The notes under the pieces: model-generated
Databases searched by the model: none
Told to the model about the DNA's origin: nothing
The model's input: the letters and a program-made list of their open reading frames with translations, nothing else
Made by a program: the position numbers and the translations under genes
In this document: piece after piece, positions 33,584 through 42,520 of the stretch
How positions within the stretch are numbered: position 1 is the first letter of the stretch
Layout: each line of letters starts with the position of its first letter
Assembly (NCBI GenBank): GCA_964575675.1
Contig: CAZNRY010000007.1
Location: forward strand, 1-44,767
DNA: 44,767 nucleotides
Source: CAZNRY01 sp964575675
Lineage (GTDB): Bacteria > Eisenbacteria > RBG-16-71-46 > CAIMUX01 > VGJL01
Direction of reading: 5' to 3'

Positions 33584-34369
33584 CTATCCTGCCGCTTGGC
33601 GCCGTTCGAGGAGCAGAAGGACCCAGTAGGGCCGCCGGCGACTCAGGAGCCGGTTCGACCCATCGAGCAGCACCGAGAGGAGGTTCGGACGAAACGCGGG
33701 AAACTCGCGGTTGCCGCAGCGCGGGCAGAGCGAGCGGGTTTCGCCCGGGCCTTTGTAGTACCTTTTGGCGACCCGATGGCGCAGCCAGAGGAGCGGGTAC
33801 GGAAAGGCGCGGACCGGACGACCGCCGCGGCGGGCGTCGACACAACCGAATCCCGGGAAGAGACCGAGGAGGCGCTCCTGGTTGAATCTCTGCAGGTGAT
33901 GGCTTCTGTTGAAGAGAAGTCCGCACCGCGGGCAGCGAATCGAGTTCCTTCTCGGATCCTCGCGGTCGGGCGTGGCGAGGAGGATCCACCGCCGGGTCGC
34001 TCTCGACAGCTCGCCGCAGCATGCGCGGAGCGAATCGTCGTCGAGGTGTTCCAGGACCTCGAGTGCGCAGATCAGGTCGACGGAGGCTGTGTGAAGGGGA
34101 AGTTCCTGGCCCATCGCGCAGATCCTCGGTCCGTCGAATCGGGCGAGCGCCGCGCGGCTGGGATCGAGCCCAATCGCGGGCGTCTTCTCTCTCACAGAGC
34201 GGACGAGGGCCCCGTTGCCGCATCCGACGTCGACGAGCGAACGGATCCCGGGCGGCAGCATCGAAAGAACGATCCGGGTGCGCTCTTCGATGAAGGGATT
34301 CCCATCGTAGGAATCCCAGGAGGAATCCTCCTCGAAGAGGGCGACGGTGTCGTGGTCCCTGACGCGCAC
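33584..34369 (-). CDS. SAM-dependent methyltransferase with two CxxC pairs
   Basis: A 261-residue class I methyltransferase. Motif I is LVDVGCGNGALVRSV (residues about 45-60); VDLICALEVLEHLDDD is the acidic post-motif. Two cysteine pairs, IRCPRCGLLFN and SLCPRCGNREF, about 60 residues apart, may bind one zinc. The frame extends further upstream without homology; GTG at 34369 with AGGAG 9 bases before it is the better start and places a promoter at 34431-34459. Probably modifies a sugar or lipid in the polysaccharide pathway; substrate unknown. Confidence 0.8.
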   Translation of the reverse strand: MRVRDHDTVALFEEDSSWDSYDGNPFIEERTRIVLSMLPPGIRSLVDVGCGNGALVRSVREKTPAIGLDPSRAALARFDGPRICAMGQELPLHTASVDLICALEVLEHLDDDSLRACCGELSRATRRWILLATPDREDPRRNSIRCPRCGLLFNRSHHLQRFNQERLLGLFPGFGCVDARRGGRPVRAFPYPLLWLRHRVAKRYYKGPGETRSLCPRCGNREFPAFRPNLLSVLLDGSNRLLSRRRPYWVLLLLERRQAAG

Positions 34370-34430
34370 TGGATGTGTCTCCTGTTGCCGGCTGCCCGCT
34401 TGCGGCCGCGCGGCGACTTGGGTCCCGTGG

Positions 34431-34459
34431 ATTCTAACCGGCGGCCAGACGAGGGTCAA
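34431..34459 (-). promoter_or_regulatory. Candidate sigma-70 promoter for the methyltransferase-to-aminotransferase operon
   Basis: On the minus strand: TTGACC (34459-34454), 17-base spacer, TAGAAT (34436-34431). Each hexamer matches 5 of 6. Transcription would begin near 34424, about 55 bases before the GTG at 34369. Confidence 0.6.
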
Positions 34460-34473
34460 CGCGACTGGAGGAG

Positions 34474-36846
34474 ATGATGCACCTGCGAGCTGGCGGGAAG
34501 ATCGGCCGGAGGGAAACGGGGGCGGCCGTGTGGCTCTCGATCGCCGCCCTTGTCCTGATCCCGCTCCTCTTCTATGCGGCGATGATTCTCGGAGGAGGCG
34601 AACCCCCCGCGCCCGACACGATGAGCGTCCGTCCGCTCGGAGAGTGGGCTCGGTCGGCCGAACGTACGCTCGGAGAGACGCCGCAGTGGATTCCCTATCT
34701 CTTCTCCGGGATGCCATCCTACGGGAGCTTCGTCTACACACCGGCGAGCCGTCTGAGTCCTCTCGACTGGTTCCTGCGCCCCTTCGCCGACCAGAGGGGA
34801 ATGCGGTATTTCCTCTTCTTCCTCGTCGGAGGGTTCTCCGCCTTCGTCTTCTTCCGCCGGCAGGGGGTGAGCGCGCCCGCCGCGGCGGCGGCCGCCTTGG
34901 GGTTCGTCCTGACGCCGTATATGCCCGGGGTGATCGAGGCGGGTCACAGCACGAAGCTGCGAGCGCTGATGCACGTGCCGCTCGTCTTGCTCGCGATCGA
35001 CTACTTCCTCGATCGACCGAGCGCTCTGGCCGCCTCGGCGCTCGCGCTGGCGGGCGCGTTGCTCGGTTGGTCGAACCACCCGCAGATCACCTACTACGCG
35101 GGGATCATCTCGATCCTCTACATCGCCGGGCGGCTCCTCACGGAACGCTCCTCCTGGGATGCCGGGCGCCTCGCGCGCGCGTGTGGCTGGTTCGTCCCGG
35201 CGGTTGCCCTCGCCCTCTTGTTGATCGCCGAGCCCACGACGGCCGTGAAGGAGTACGCCCCCTTTTCGATCCGCGGAGCCAGCGAGGGCGGCGGCGCCGG
35301 CTGGCGCTACGCGACCGCTTGGTCGTTCCCGCCGGGCGAGAGCGTCAGCTTCCTCTTCCCGGATTTCTACGGGCTGAAAGGCCAGACCTACTTCGGTTCG
35401 CTTCCCTTCACGCAGAGCACGCACTATTTCGGCATCGTTCTCCTTGCGGTGGCCGTTCTGGGACTCGTGGGGCGACGCGGCGCGCGGAGCTGGATCTGGC
35501 TTGCGATCTCGCTCATCCTTCTGATCGTCGGCTTCGGCGAGCATTTCCCGCTGCTCTACCGGCCGTTCTTCGCGCTGCTGCCGTATTTCAACAGGTTCCG
35601 CGTCCCCTCGATGATCTACTCGCTGCTGCCCCTCACCCTCGGCTTCCTCGTGGCGACCGGGCTCGATCGCCTCTCGGGCGCGGGGGAGGCCTCCCCGCGC
35701 CGCGGGCGTTCGACGGCCTCGCAGCGCCGCTGGTTCCTTCCGGCAGGCATCGCCCTCGCCGCCGGACTTCTCGCGCTGGTCGTCGGTCTGGCGGGGAAGG
35801 CGGCCGGGCCGTCGGGACCTGCTTGGGTCAGGGCGGACGAGATACGGAACCTCGCGCCCGCGGACCTCACGCTCCTTCGCTCCATGAGATGGGCGATGCG
35901 GATCGAGTCGATCGTCCGCGCGCTGCTCCTACTCGCGGCGTTTCTCGCCGCCGTTCCGGTCGCCCGCCGATTGCGGCCCCCCGCCGGGGCGGCCCTGTTG
36001 GGAGTGCTCCTGGTCGCGGACCTCTGCATCGTGGGTGCGAAGTTCCTGGATTTCACGGGCAAGGGTGAGATCGAAGCCGTGACCCGTTCGACTCCCCAGA
36101 CGGATTATCTGAAGAGCCGGGAGGGCCTGTTTCGGGTTCTGCCGATCGATGAGTTCGGCTCAAATCGGTTCGCCGCCTTCGGCATCGCGACGGTGGGGGG
36201 ATATCAACCGGCCAAGCTGCGGGTCTATCAGGATCTGATCGATCGCAACCTGCTCATGAGCCCGCCCGTTCTCTCGATGCTGAACGTGCGCTACCTTCTG
36301 TCGAGCCGGGATCCCGGGGTCCCCTCCTTCCGGCCGGTCGCTGCAGGGATCTACGAGTTCACGGATGCCCGGCCCAGGGCATGGTTCGTCCCCGCCTGGC
36401 TCCCATTGGCGGACGAGGAGGCCGTTCTTCGTGACCTCGGAACGCCGAGCTTCGATCCCGGCGCGGCAGCCCTCTTCTCTCGAGGAGCGACCCCGACGCT
36501 CCCCCAGGCCGGACTCGCGGTGAGGGACGCGAGGGCGGAGGCCCTCAGTCCACACCTCCTGCGGATCGAGGTGGGGGATGGGCCGGGGCCCGGACTTCTC
36601 ATCGTGAGCGAGATCTATTACCCCGCGGGATGGACCGCAACGATCGATGGGAGCCCCGCGACGATCCTGCGAGCGAATCACTGCCTGCGCGCGATCGAGG
36701 TCCCGGCGGGCGCGCACCGCCTCGAGATGCGGTTCGCCTCGAAGGGGTTCCGCACTGGAAGGATGATGAGTCGGATCGGGGGGATCGGTCTTGTCGGCCT
36801 CGCGGCGTTTGGCTTGCTTCAGCGCCGCCGGTCGTCGAGCTCGTGA
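34474..36846 (+). CDS. YfhO-like polytopic membrane protein
   Basis: A 790-residue protein with a short cytoplasmic start, helix at 18-40, an extracytoplasmic loop (SVRPLGEWARSAERTLGE, then PQWIPYLFSGMPSYGSFVY) and about ten more helices. A large C-terminal periplasmic domain with a last helix at about 765-785 follows. The motif QWIPYLFSGMP and the general layout match the YfhO family, related to GT-C glycosyltransferases; B. subtilis YfhO acts on lipoteichoic acid. The role here is likely adding a sugar to a surface polymer or lipid. GGAGG precedes ATG 34474. It overlaps the convergent glycosyltransferase gene by 28 bases. Confidence 0.85.
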   Translation: MMHLRAGGKIGRRETGAAVWLSIAALVLIPLLFYAAMILGGGEPPAPDTMSVRPLGEWARSAERTLGETPQWIPYLFSGMPSYGSFVYTPASRLSPLDWFLRPFADQRGMRYFLFFLVGGFSAFVFFRRQGVSAPAAAAAALGFVLTPYMPGVIEAGHSTKLRALMHVPLVLLAIDYFLDRPSALAASALALAGALLGWSNHPQITYYAGIISILYIAGRLLTERSSWDAGRLARACGWFVPAVALALLLIAEPTTAVKEYAPFSIRGASEGGGAGWRYATAWSFPPGESVSFLFPDFYGLKGQTYFGSLPFTQSTHYFGIVLLAVAVLGLVGRRGARSWIWLAISLILLIVGFGEHFPLLYRPFFALLPYFNRFRVPSMIYSLLPLTLGFLVATGLDRLSGAGEASPRRGRSTASQRRWFLPAGIALAAGLLALVVGLAGKAAGPSGPAWVRADEIRNLAPADLTLLRSMRWAMRIESIVRALLLLAAFLAAVPVARRLRPPAGAALLGVLLVADLCIVGAKFLDFTGKGEIEAVTRSTPQTDYLKSREGLFRVLPIDEFGSNRFAAFGIATVGGYQPAKLRVYQDLIDRNLLMSPPVLSMLNVRYLLSSRDPGVPSFRPVAAGIYEFTDARPRAWFVPAWLPLADEEAVLRDLGTPSFDPGAAALFSRGATPTLPQAGLAVRDARAEALSPHLLRIEVGDGPGPGLLIVSEIYYPAGWTATIDGSPATILRANHCLRAIEVPAGAHRLEMRFASKGFRTGRMMSRIGGIGLVGLAAFGLLQRRRSSSS

Positions 36847-38030
36847 TAGAGCGCGAGGAGCGTTGCCGCATCGCGGCTCCAATTGTACGTCTCATGGACG
36901 GCGCTGCGCCCCGCCTCGCCCAGCTTCCCGCAGAGCGCGGGGTCGGACAGCCGCAAGACCGCGGCCGCGAAGGCCTCGGGATCTCCGGACGGGTAGACGA
37001 TCCCGCAGCCCGTCTCCTCGACGATCCGCCGCAGCGGCAGGCAGTCGCTCGTGATAACGGGACGGCCGAGGAGCATATAGTGGAACAGCTTGTGCGGGAT
37101 CGTGCTGTCGGTGTGCTCGTTCTTCAGGTGGGGGATCAGGCAAACCTGCGAGGCGGCAATGTAGCTCGGGAATGACCGGAACGGTTGATACCCCTCGAAG
37201 ATCACGCTGCCGCCCATGCCGAGCCTAGCAGCCAGGGACCGCAGGGCCGGTCCGGTCGATCCCGTCCCGATCAGCAGAAGGAGGGCCGAGGGGATTACCC
37301 GGACGATCGCCGGCATCGCCTCGATCGCCGTCTCGATCCCCCGGTGTCGTTCGAATCCTCCCAAGTACGACAGGACGAAACGATCGCGGAACCGTCCGAG
37401 GATCCCGTCATCGATCCCGAAATCGCGGAAATCATCGACCTCGACCGTGTTCCGCACGACCGTGATCCGATTCCTTGCGATCCCCAGCGCGGCGACACGC
37501 TCCCGCGCCTCCTCGATCACCACGATGATCCGGTCCGCCTGGGGGAGGATCTTCCTCTCGTGCCTCGCCCACCGGGCGGGGGAGATCAGGATTCTGCCCG
37601 GGAACCGCCGCGCATAGCCGTAGTTCTTGAGCGCCGCGGGCCAGTTCTCGTGCAAGTCGGCCACCAGAGGGATCCGCGCCCCGCGGGCGGCGCGAAGACC
37701 TTCCGACACCATCGGCAAATCGTGGACGTGAAGAACCTCGATCCCCGCCTCCGCGACGAAGCGGGCGAGGGCGCTGCGGATGAACCACCGGTAGGCGGGT
37801 AACTCGAGGCTCACCGCCGAGGCCTTTCGATGAAACCACCGCCCGATCCTGACCCGGCGGATCCGGACTCCTTCCCATTCCTCGCTCTCGGGCTGGCCGG
37901 CGCCGTGCCTCAGGCAGAGGATCTGGACCTCATGGCCGCCCTTCGCGAGCGCCCGAGCCTCGTTGGCAACCCGCGGATCGGGTGGGAAGGTGTGGTCGAG
38001 GAGCATCCCGATCCTGATGGACCGGCTCAC
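36819..38030 (-). CDS. GT4-family glycosyltransferase
   Basis: A 403-residue GT-B enzyme. The start GMLLDHTFPPDPRVANEARA is typical of GT4 (acceptor-side loop). Then LHVHDLPMV, DLHENWPAALKNYG, FVLSYLGGFERHRGIETAI and the donor-site region IPHKLFHYMLLGRPVITSDC. GTG 38030 overlaps the epimerase stop (GTGA), so they are coupled. The sugar is unknown, but pairing with a UDP-GlcNAc 2-epimerase suggests a ManNAc-type donor. Confidence 0.88.
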   Translation of the reverse strand: MSRSIRIGMLLDHTFPPDPRVANEARALAKGGHEVQILCLRHGAGQPESEEWEGVRIRRVRIGRWFHRKASAVSLELPAYRWFIRSALARFVAEAGIEVLHVHDLPMVSEGLRAARGARIPLVADLHENWPAALKNYGYARRFPGRILISPARWARHERKILPQADRIIVVIEEARERVAALGIARNRITVVRNTVEVDDFRDFGIDDGILGRFRDRFVLSYLGGFERHRGIETAIEAMPAIVRVIPSALLLLIGTGSTGPALRSLAARLGMGGSVIFEGYQPFRSFPSYIAASQVCLIPHLKNEHTDSTIPHKLFHYMLLGRPVITSDCLPLRRIVEETGCGIVYPSGDPEAFAAAVLRLSDPALCGKLGEAGRSAVHETYNWSRDAATLLALYHELDDRRR

Positions 38031-39142
38031 GCCGCGTACGCCCCTTCGAGCACCCGCACGATCCTCTCGGCGGCCTTGCCGTCCCAGAGCGCGGGAATCC
38101 GGGGCGCGGCCTCGCGGCCGGCCGCGAGCTCCTCATCGAGCGCCGCCAGGACGCGTTCGGGATCGGATCCGATGAGTCGGTTCGTCCCCTCGGTGATCGT
38201 GACCGGTCTCTCGGTGTTTGGCCGCAGCGTCAGGCAGGGAACCCCGAGAACGGTCGTCTCCTCCTGGATTCCGCCCGAGTCGGTCAGAACGATCCGCGCC
38301 GCGGAAAGCAGACGGAGGAAGTCGATGTACCCCTCCGGCGGTCTCAGGTGAAGCCCCGGCCTCGCCGCGATCCGGTCCGCGAATCCCTCGCCCTCGAGGC
38401 GGGAGCGCGTCCTCGGGTGAATCGGGAAGACGACGGGCAGGCGCAGCGACGCGCCCTCAAGGATGGCCACGACCCTCTCGAGGTCTTCCCGGCGATCCAC
38501 GTTGGACGGCCGGTGGAGCGTCACGAGGGCGTACCCGTGCTTCGAGAGCCCGATCGTCTGGAGGATGCGCGAGGATCGGCAACGCTCCTCGAAGCGCCTG
38601 AGCGTGTCGATCATCACGTTGCCCACCAAGTGGATCTTGCCGGGAGGGACCCCCTCGGAGAGCAGGTTCTCATCGGCATCGCGGGAGGTCGTGAAGAGGA
38701 AGTCCGAGAGGGCGTCGGTCACGATTCGGTTCAGTTCCTCGGGCATCGTCCGGTCCCGGCTCCTCAGTCCCGCCTCAACGTGGGCGACCGGGATCCCCAT
38801 CTTGGCCGCCGCAAGAGCGCTCGCGACGGTCGAGTTGACGTCCCCGACGACCACGACGCAGGCGGGAGCCAGCCGCTCGAACTCCGGCTCGACGCGTTCG
38901 AGAATGCGCGCGGTCTGCCGGACGGGGCTTTCGGAACCGACCCCCAGATGAACGTCCGGCTCGGGCAGACCGAGGTCGCGGAAGAAAGCATCGGACATCG
39001 CTTCGTCGTAGTGCTGGCCCGTGTGGAGCAGAATCCCCTCGAGGCGCCCGCCCCGCCGGATCTGGTCCAGGATCGGGGCGATCTTCATGAAATTGGGCCG
39101 CGCTCCCGCCACGCAAACGATCCGACCGTTCTTTTTCTCCAA
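38027..39142 (-). CDS. UDP-N-acetylglucosamine 2-epimerase family (WecB/WbpI-like)
   Basis: A 371-residue GT-B-fold epimerase. Present are VAGARPNFMKIAPI, LLHTGQHYDEAMSDAFF, VVVGDVNSTVASA (catalytic Asp), HVEAGLRSRDRTMPEELNR (catalytic Glu residues), ALVTLHRPSNVD (His) and LTDSGGIQEETTVLGVPCLT. It could make UDP-ManNAc, or act as WbpI on the 2,3-diacetamido uronic acid sugar that the aminotransferase and dehydrogenase genes would supply. TTG at 39142 follows GAGGAGG. Confidence 0.9.
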   Translation of the reverse strand: MEKKNGRIVCVAGARPNFMKIAPILDQIRRGGRLEGILLHTGQHYDEAMSDAFFRDLGLPEPDVHLGVGSESPVRQTARILERVEPEFERLAPACVVVVGDVNSTVASALAAAKMGIPVAHVEAGLRSRDRTMPEELNRIVTDALSDFLFTTSRDADENLLSEGVPPGKIHLVGNVMIDTLRRFEERCRSSRILQTIGLSKHGYALVTLHRPSNVDRREDLERVVAILEGASLRLPVVFPIHPRTRSRLEGEGFADRIAARPGLHLRPPEGYIDFLRLLSAARIVLTDSGGIQEETTVLGVPCLTLRPNTERPVTITEGTNRLIGSDPERVLAALDEELAAGREAAPRIPALWDGKAAERIVRVLEGAYAA

Positions 39143-39169
39143 GACCCGCCTCCTCGCCGCGTTCGGCTG

Positions 39170-39198
39170 ACGCTATCGCCCCGTCTGGTGACTGTCAA
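39170..39198 (-). promoter_or_regulatory. Candidate sigma-70 promoter for the epimerase-glycosyltransferase operon
   Basis: On the minus strand: TTGACA (39198-39193), 17-base spacer, TAGCGT (39175-39170). Transcription would start near 39163, about 20 bases before the TTG start. The 323 bases between the two divergent genes (39143-39465) hold this promoter and the one at 39297; I see no gene there. Confidence 0.6.
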
Positions 39199-39296
39199 GG
39201 AACCCTCGGACTCGTCGCTGCGGAGAGGATGACGGGGTCGAGGAGTCGCCGAGCGCATCGACGGGCGGTGTGCGAGCGCCGATCGACGGCAACCGA

Positions 39297-39325
39297 TTGA
39301 CACCCGGATGCAACGCCCTTATAGA
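39297..39325 (+). promoter_or_regulatory. Candidate sigma-70 promoter for the beta-CASP ribonuclease gene
   Basis: TTGACA at 39297-39302, 17-base spacer, TATAGA at 39320-39325 (4 of 6). Transcription would begin near 39332, leaving a leader of about 130 bases if GTG 39466 is the start. Confidence 0.62.
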
Positions 39326-39465
39326 TGGCAAGGGAGATGCGTTCGGGTCGGCGAAGATTCCGATCACCGGGCGCGAGGAGAGGCGGGCGGAACGATGAGA
39401 AGTTCGATCGGCGGGCGGACGGATGCGGCGCGGCTTGTGTTCGCGCCGGAGCGTGGGGGGCGCGG

Positions 39466-40854
39466 GTGAAGATCGCGTTCTGGGGAGCGGTCCAGACCGT
39501 GACCGGCTCGAAGCATCTGCTTCAAATCGGCGGACGGTCGGTGCTGCTCGATTGCGGGCTCTTTCAGGGCCGCCGGGACGAGAGCGAGGAGCGCAACCGC
39601 AACCTCCCCTTCCATCCCGAATCGCTGAGCGCGGTCGTCCTCTCCCATGCCCACATCGACCACTCCGGCAACCTGCCCACCTTGGCCAAGCTGGGGTTCC
39701 GAGGCGCGATCCACGCGACCTCGGCCACGACAGATCTGTGCCGGGTCATGCTTCCCGACAGCGCCCACGTGCAGCAGAAGGATGCGGAGTTCGTCAACAA
39801 GCATCCCAAACGCCACGGGGGCAAGCTCCGCCAACCTCTCTACACGCCGCGGGACGTCGAACAGGCTCTCGCCCTCTTTCGGGAGCACCCATACGGCCGG
39901 CCCGTTGTCGTCTGCGAGGGGGTCACGGTGACCTTTCGGGACGCGGGGCACATCCTCGGCAGCGCGTTCCTCGAGATCGATCTCGAGGAGAATGGGACCC
40001 GGCGGAAGCTCGTCTTCAGCGGGGACCTGGGGCGCCACCACCTGCCGATTCTGCGAGACCCCGAGCCCCGCCCGGCCTGTGACGTCCTCTTGGTCGAGAG
40101 CACCTACGGCGGTCGCCTGCATCCGTCCCCACAGACGCTTCCCGACGATCTCGCGGCGATCGTCAATCGGGTCAACGCGAGGGGAGGGAAGATCTTGATC
40201 CCGGCCTTCGCGGTCGGCCGGGTGCAGGAGATCGTCTGGACGCTGAAGCAGCTGATCGACGCGGGGAAGATCCCCCACTTGCCGGTTTACGTCGACAGCC
40301 CGCTCGCGGTCGATGTCACGGAGATCTTCAGGCGTCATGAGGATTGCTATGACACGGAGACGCGCGAGCTCCTCAAGCACGACGGGGACGTTTTCGGTTT
40401 CCGGTTGATCCGCTACATCCAGGATGTCGAGGAATCGAAGATTCTCAACGGCCGCCCGGGGCCCGCCATCATCATCTCCCCATCCGGGATGTGTGAAGCG
40501 GGACGGATCCTCCACCACCTTCGCAACAACATCGAAGATTCCCGAACTCTGATCCTGATCGTCGGTTTTCAGGCTGAGAACACGCTGGGCCACAGGCTCG
40601 TCGAGCAGCGGGAGCGGGTCCGGATCTTCGGTGAGGAGTTCGAGCGGCAGGCCGAGGTGGCCGTCATGAGCGGCTTCAGCGCCCACGCCGATCGGGACGA
40701 GCTCCTCTCGTGGGCGGATTCGGGGCCCCGCCCGGGCAGGACCTTCATCGTGCACGGCAACGAGGAACAAAGCTCCGCCTTCGCCTCCACGCTTCGGGAG
40801 AGGGGATTCAGCCGGGTCGAGATGCCGGGGCCCGGTCAGGAATTCGATCTGTGA
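39466..40854 (+). CDS. MBL-fold / beta-CASP RNA-processing nuclease
   Basis: A 462-residue metallo-beta-lactamase-fold nuclease of the Ysh1/CPSF-73-like bacterial group. Metal motifs are LSHAHIDHSGNLP (HxHxDH), AGHILGSAFLEI and FSGDLGRH. Beta-CASP motifs are LVESTYGGR, IIISPSGMCEAGRILHHL and SGFSAHADRDELL; the last VHGNEEQS is also typical. It would cut RNA with two zinc ions. The frame is open upstream to 39325, but the conserved start is GTG at 39466 (VKIAFWGAVQTVTGSKH). Its 3' end overlaps the HIT gene by 19 bases. Confidence 0.92.
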   Translation: MKIAFWGAVQTVTGSKHLLQIGGRSVLLDCGLFQGRRDESEERNRNLPFHPESLSAVVLSHAHIDHSGNLPTLAKLGFRGAIHATSATTDLCRVMLPDSAHVQQKDAEFVNKHPKRHGGKLRQPLYTPRDVEQALALFREHPYGRPVVVCEGVTVTFRDAGHILGSAFLEIDLEENGTRRKLVFSGDLGRHHLPILRDPEPRPACDVLLVESTYGGRLHPSPQTLPDDLAAIVNRVNARGGKILIPAFAVGRVQEIVWTLKQLIDAGKIPHLPVYVDSPLAVDVTEIFRRHEDCYDTETRELLKHDGDVFGFRLIRYIQDVEESKILNGRPGPAIIISPSGMCEAGRILHHLRNNIEDSRTLILIVGFQAENTLGHRLVEQRERVRIFGEEFERQAEVAVMSGFSAHADRDELLSWADSGPRPGRTFIVHGNEEQSSAFASTLRERGFSRVEMPGPGQEFDL

Positions 40855-41342
40855 GCGGCATCCCCGCCAGCCATTCTCCACGCCCGCGAGAGCCGCTCGA
40901 GCGTGACCGAGAGAGGCTCGGGCATCTCTTCTTCCCCCTCCGCAGGGGGGAGGGTCCCGGTGTCCTCCGGGAGGAGGTGGATGTGGAGATGACCTTCGAC
41001 CCCGGCGCCGGCGCACTGGCCGATGTTGATGCCGACGAGTTGGCGGGCCGAGCCGAACTCGGCCTCGACCGCGCGTTCCGCCTGCTGGAGCAGGAGGGTG
41101 GCCTCGGCGATCTCCTCATCGGTGAGATCGGTCAACTCGGCGGCATGGCGGTAGGGGACGACCATCAGGTGGCCCGTCGCATAGGGATAAAGATTCAGGA
41201 TCACAAAGGCGTGCCGACCCCGATGGATCACGAGGTCCTCTTCTCCCTGCTTGCCGAGGACCTTTTCGCAGAAGATGCAGTCGTTGGAGTCCCGGATGCC
41301 CCGGATGTAAGGCATCCTCCACGGCGTCCAGAGGGATTTCAA
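40836..41342 (-). CDS. HIT-family nucleotide hydrolase/phosphorylase
   Basis: A 168-residue histidine-triad protein. The zinc-type opening CIFCEKVLGKQG, the strand FVILNLYPYATGHLMVVPYRH and the catalytic triad GHLHIHLLPE (HxHxH) are seen. It resembles the Ap4A phosphorylase/HIT hydrolases of the type in actinobacteria. TTG at 41342 with GGAGAGG upstream fits the domain start (SLWTPWRMPYI); the frame is open to 41432, but those residues are not conserved-looking. Confidence 0.9.
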   Translation of the reverse strand: MKSLWTPWRMPYIRGIRDSNDCIFCEKVLGKQGEEDLVIHRGRHAFVILNLYPYATGHLMVVPYRHAAELTDLTDEEIAEATLLLQQAERAVEAEFGSARQLVGINIGQCAGAGVEGHLHIHLLPEDTGTLPPAEGEEEMPEPLSVTLERLSRAWRMAGGDAAHRSNS

Positions 41343-41422
41343 CCTACGCCTCTCCTTTCCGGCCGTGTGCGCGGCCGCAGAGCAGGCTACCATGTCGGCG
41401 TGCGCGGAGGGAATGATCGCGA

Positions 41423-42520
41423 ATGAGCTCACCGGTGTTGATCGATTCCGATCGTGATTTCGCCCGTTTCCTGCTTGATGCGCTCGACTCGGGGGTCATT
41501 GCCGTCGACACGGCGGGTAAGGTCCTCTTCGTGAACAGGAGGGCGCAGGAGCTCTTCGGCCTGCAGCCCGAACGCGTCCAGGACCAGCCGATCGGCGACG
41601 TCTTGCAGGTCCGCTCCCCCTCGCGCTGGGCGAGCCTCTGGCCGCCCGACATCGGCGAGTCGTTGACGCGCGAGATGGTCCTCTCTTCCGATGATCGGGA
41701 GCTGACCGTCGAGGCGCGGTGGCTGCCGATCGCCCGGGACGAAAACGCCTTGGGCGGGATGCTCTCCTTCGAGGACATCACGGAATCTGTCGGGGAGCTC
41801 GAGTTCCAGCGCCGGCTCGACCGCTTCGCCTCGATCGGCAACCTATCGGCCGTGATCGCCCACGAGATCCGCAACCCGCTGACCGGGATTCGCACGACGA
41901 TCCAGTTCGTGGGCTCGAAGATCAAGGGCGCGCTTCGGGAAGATCTCGACGACGTGATCAAGGAGCTCGATCGAATCGAGCAGTTCACGACGGACCTGCT
42001 CCAGTTCGCCCGTCCCAAGACATTGGAGAGGATCTCGGGGGACGTGAATCAAGTGATCGAGAAGGTCCTCGACACGTTCGAGGCCCAGCTCGCAAGCTCC
42101 GCCGTTCAGGTCAAGAAGGACCTGACGCCCGACCTGCCGGGAATCCCGATGGATCCCGATGCGATGCACCAGGTCCTCCTGAATATCATCCGCAACTCCC
42201 TCGACGCGATGCCGGAGGGGGGGAGCCTTCGCCTCGTCACCTCGAGCCGCCGCTATCGCTCCCGAACAGCCGTGGAGCTCGCGGTCAGCGACACGGGGTG
42301 CGGGATCGCGGAGGACAATCTCGACCGGATCTTCGACCCGTTTTTCACAACCAAACCGTCGGGGACGGGCCTGGGCCTTTCGATCTCGCTCCAGCTCGTC
42401 CGGGAGCAAGGGGGGAGGATCACCGTTCGCAACCGCTCGCAGGGCGGGGTTACCTTCCGCCTGTCATTCCCCGTTCCGGCTGAGGCGATCGCTCGTGAAG
42501 ACCAAAGTCCTGATAATTGA
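41423..42520 (+). CDS. PAS-domain sensor histidine kinase (NtrB-like)
   Basis: A 365-residue soluble kinase with no membrane helix. A PAS domain (residues 13-125; LLDALDSGVIAVDTAGKVLF) is followed by HisKA with His147 in SAVIAHEIRNPLTGI, and the ATPase domain with N-box NIIRNSLDAM, G1 SDTGCGIAE, F-box FDPFFTTKPS and G2 GTGLGLS. This is the arrangement of NtrB-type cytosolic kinases. It overlaps the regulator gene by 26 bases, so it surely phosphorylates that partner. The signal is unknown. Confidence 0.93.
   Translation: MSSPVLIDSDRDFARFLLDALDSGVIAVDTAGKVLFVNRRAQELFGLQPERVQDQPIGDVLQVRSPSRWASLWPPDIGESLTREMVLSSDDRELTVEARWLPIARDENALGGMLSFEDITESVGELEFQRRLDRFASIGNLSAVIAHEIRNPLTGIRTTIQFVGSKIKGALREDLDDVIKELDRIEQFTTDLLQFARPKTLERISGDVNQVIEKVLDTFEAQLASSAVQVKKDLTPDLPGIPMDPDAMHQVLLNIIRNSLDAMPEGGSLRLVTSSRRYRSRTAVELAVSDTGCGIAEDNLDRIFDPFFTTKPSGTGLGLSISLQLVREQGGRITVRNRSQGGVTFRLSFPVPAEAIAREDQSPDN

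Noticed and set aside
39364..41016. 550-codon minus-strand open frame opposite the beta-CASP nuclease
   Set aside because: The nuclease on the plus strand has all its family motifs; the antisense product shows none.
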